Shown: positions 63,162-64,000 of the stretch, in pieces
Numbering within the stretch: the first letter of the stretch is position 1
How the letters are laid out: every line of letters starts with the position of its first letter
DNA from: Lachnospiraceae bacterium
GTDB taxonomy: Bacteria; Bacillota; Clostridia; Lachnospirales; Lachnospiraceae
Direction: 5' to 3'
DNA length: 64,000 nucleotides
Assembly: GCA_015057025.1 (NCBI GenBank)
Contig: SVFD01000001.1
Span: 62,001 to 126,000 of the forward strand
Made by a program: the position numbers and the translations under genes
The notes under the pieces: model-generated
Told to the model about the DNA's origin: nothing
What the model saw: only the letters and a program-made list of their open reading frames with translations
Databases searched by the model: none

Positions 63162-63638
63162 ATGAACAACTTTACAATCAGACAAGCAGATATAAATGAT
63201 GTATCAACAATTCTTTCGTTTATCAAAGAATTGGCGGAGTATGAGAATATGTCCGACCAAGTGGTGGCTACGGAGGAACTTTTGAAAGAGTGGCTTTTTG
63301 AAAAGAAAAAAGCGGAAGTGCTTCTTGCGATGAAAGGTGGTATAGCGGTAGGTATTGCCCTGTATTTTTATAACTTCTCCACATTTCTTGGTCGTGCCGG
63401 AATTTACCTGGAAGACTTATTTGTCAAAAAAGAGTATCGCGGCAAAGGTTATGGTAAGGCATTGTTAAAAGAGCTTGCCCGCATTGCCGTATCCCAAGGG
63501 TGTGGTCGCTTGGAGTGGAGTTGTCTTGACTGGAATCAGCCAAGTATTGACTTTTATCTGTCTTTAGGAGCAACACCTATGAATGAATGGACGCAGTATC
63601 GTCTTGCCGGAGAAACGCTGGAGAAATTCTCGCACTAG
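63162..63638 (+). CDS. GNAT-family N-acetyltransferase (SSAT-like)
   Basis: A 158-residue single GNAT domain. Opening FTIRQADINDVSTILSFIKELAEYENMSDQV, motif A LEDLFVKKEYRGKGYGKALLKELARIA and motif B WNQPSIDFYLSLGATPMNEWTQYRL closely match diamine/spermidine acetyltransferase-like proteins. AAAGGAG precedes the ATG 11 bases after the previous GNAT gene, so the two are co-transcribed. Polyamine or amino-acid substrate is inferred. Confidence 0.9.
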   Translation: MNNFTIRQADINDVSTILSFIKELAEYENMSDQVVATEELLKEWLFEKKKAEVLLAMKGGIAVGIALYFYNFSTFLGRAGIYLEDLFVKKEYRGKGYGKALLKELARIAVSQGCGRLEWSCLDWNQPSIDFYLSLGATPMNEWTQYRLAGETLEKFSH

Positions 63639-63658
63639 TATATTATACCAAAACCGAA

Positions 63659-63736
63659 TGGACCGTGGTGATAACAAGTTGGTTCGAAGGGCTTTTGTAC
63701 CCGGCCCTAAGAAACAATTGTTATCACCACGGTCCA
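63659..63736. repeat. Long palindrome with a remnant-like centre (possible third element copy)
   Basis: TGGACCGTGGTGATAACAA (63659-63677) and its exact complement (63718-63736) form a 19-bp perfect stem extended by three more pairs past a bulge. On the minus strand the loop holds GGGCCGGGTACAAAAGCCC followed by TTCGA. ACAAAA-CCC-TTCGA also occurs at the right end of the core in copy B. It lies between convergent genes and may act as a terminator, although no T tract is seen. Confidence 0.65.
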
Positions 63737-63764
63737 AGACCTTTAAATAATGACCTTTTATCAA

Positions 63765-64000
63765 TTACTTCATCACAATTAACTTCTGTCCCTTCTTCAC
63801 GGCATCGGAAGTGAGGTTGTTTTGTTCTTTGATTCTTGCCAGAGGCACCCGATATTCCTTGCCTATATTCCATAGACAATCACCATCTTTTACGAAATAG
63901 ACGGCGATACCCGGACAGTTTGCACAGTTGCTGTTTTTATTATCTGTTGCATCGATATCGCTGACTGCTTCGATTTCATTGAGATCATAGGCAAAAATTC
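63765..64000 (-). CDS. LysM-domain protein, 3' portion
   Basis: The last 78 residues of a protein continuing beyond the window. The C-terminus is a LysM peptidoglycan/chitin-binding domain (GDCLWNIGKEYRVPLARIKEQNNL ... KKGQKLIV). Before it stands FAYDLNEIEAVSDIDATDN and a CxxC (NCANCPG). This layout matches clostridial DUF3794-LysM proteins that are often spore-coat or envelope components (family assignment from memory; only the end is visible). Confidence 0.8.
   Translation of the reverse strand, partial: IFAYDLNEIEAVSDIDATDNKNSNCANCPGIAVYFVKDGDCLWNIGKEYRVPLARIKEQNNLTSDAVKKGQKLIVMK

Noticed and set aside
63659..63740. GGTTCGAAG resembling a tRNA T-loop
   Set aside because: The surrounding bases form a 19-bp palindrome; no acceptor, D or anticodon arms can be drawn.

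Overview
The window looks like chromosomal DNA from a strictly anaerobic, moderately AT-rich Firmicute, most probably a gut Lachnospiraceae. Pointers are a proline T-box riboswitch, strong AGGAGG-type ribosome sites, frequent TTG/GTG starts, a Firmicutes-style SRP RNA with an Alu domain, a PyrK/PyrD1B dihydroorotate dehydrogenase, a 2-hydroxyacyl-CoA dehydratase activase, a short-form ProS, a SleB-type hydrolase and an F-type ATP synthase whose c subunit carries the sodium-binding ligand set. I see no phage, plasmid, CRISPR array, rRNA or tRNA.

Layout. 1-5.2 kb: end of a GH13 glucosidase, a CdaR/PucR-type regulator, and a redox cassette (TlpA-like lipoprotein, a 48-residue CXXC peptide, a polyferredoxin membrane protein), then a Lachnospiraceae-type protein whose ribosome site is buried in a 20-bp hairpin. 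5.2-10.7 kb: a radical-SAM activase, a DUF4177-like protein, tadA, SRP RNA, pgeF, and a membrane-anchored clostripain-type protease with a zinc ribbon and a 12-residue repeat linker. 10.7-16.4 kb: a two-component system facing a lipid module (plsC, acyl-CoA/ACP synthetase, acyl carrier protein, patatin lipase); 11-bp direct repeats sit at the plsC promoter. 16.4-23.9 kb: a two-gene 2-hydroxyacyl-CoA dehydratase activase/dehydratase-like pair, CarD-like regulator, a degenerate HD-GYP protein, an alpha/beta hydrolase and a small membrane protein.

24-32 kb: a phosphate module (Na/Pi cotransporter with PhoU tail, PhoP-like regulator, PhoR-like kinase) with a phased Pho-box-like promoter; then a proline T-box, a long foldback element, a cysteine-free alkyltransferase-like protein, proS and ackA. 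32-40 kb: regulator, lipoprotein, Rpn/PD-(D/E)XK-type nuclease, amidase, threonylcarbamoyl-AMP synthase, rpiB, dCMP deaminase, coiled-coil SleB hydrolase and an acyltransferase. 40-48 kb: the complete ATP synthase operon (AtpZ/I-like, I, a, c, b, delta, alpha, gamma, beta, epsilon). 48-64 kb: a methyltransferase, a large anchored protein, pncB, ddl, a MurF with an added transmembrane segment and ectodomain, then a pyrimidine cluster (PrcB-like lipoprotein, pyrC, membrane protein, pyrK, pyrD), two GNAT enzymes and a partial LysM protein.

The three observations I consider most worth following are the single-ORF MurF-transmembrane-ectodomain fusion (54884-58084); a repeated structured element with an 84-nt core found after ackA and after pyrD, whose two copies keep their helices through compensatory base changes although the outer arms are unrelated; and a set of regulatory designs read directly from sequence (RBS-occluding hairpin at 4273-4324, phased 11-bp repeats at two promoters, and a foldback between a proline T-box and proS).
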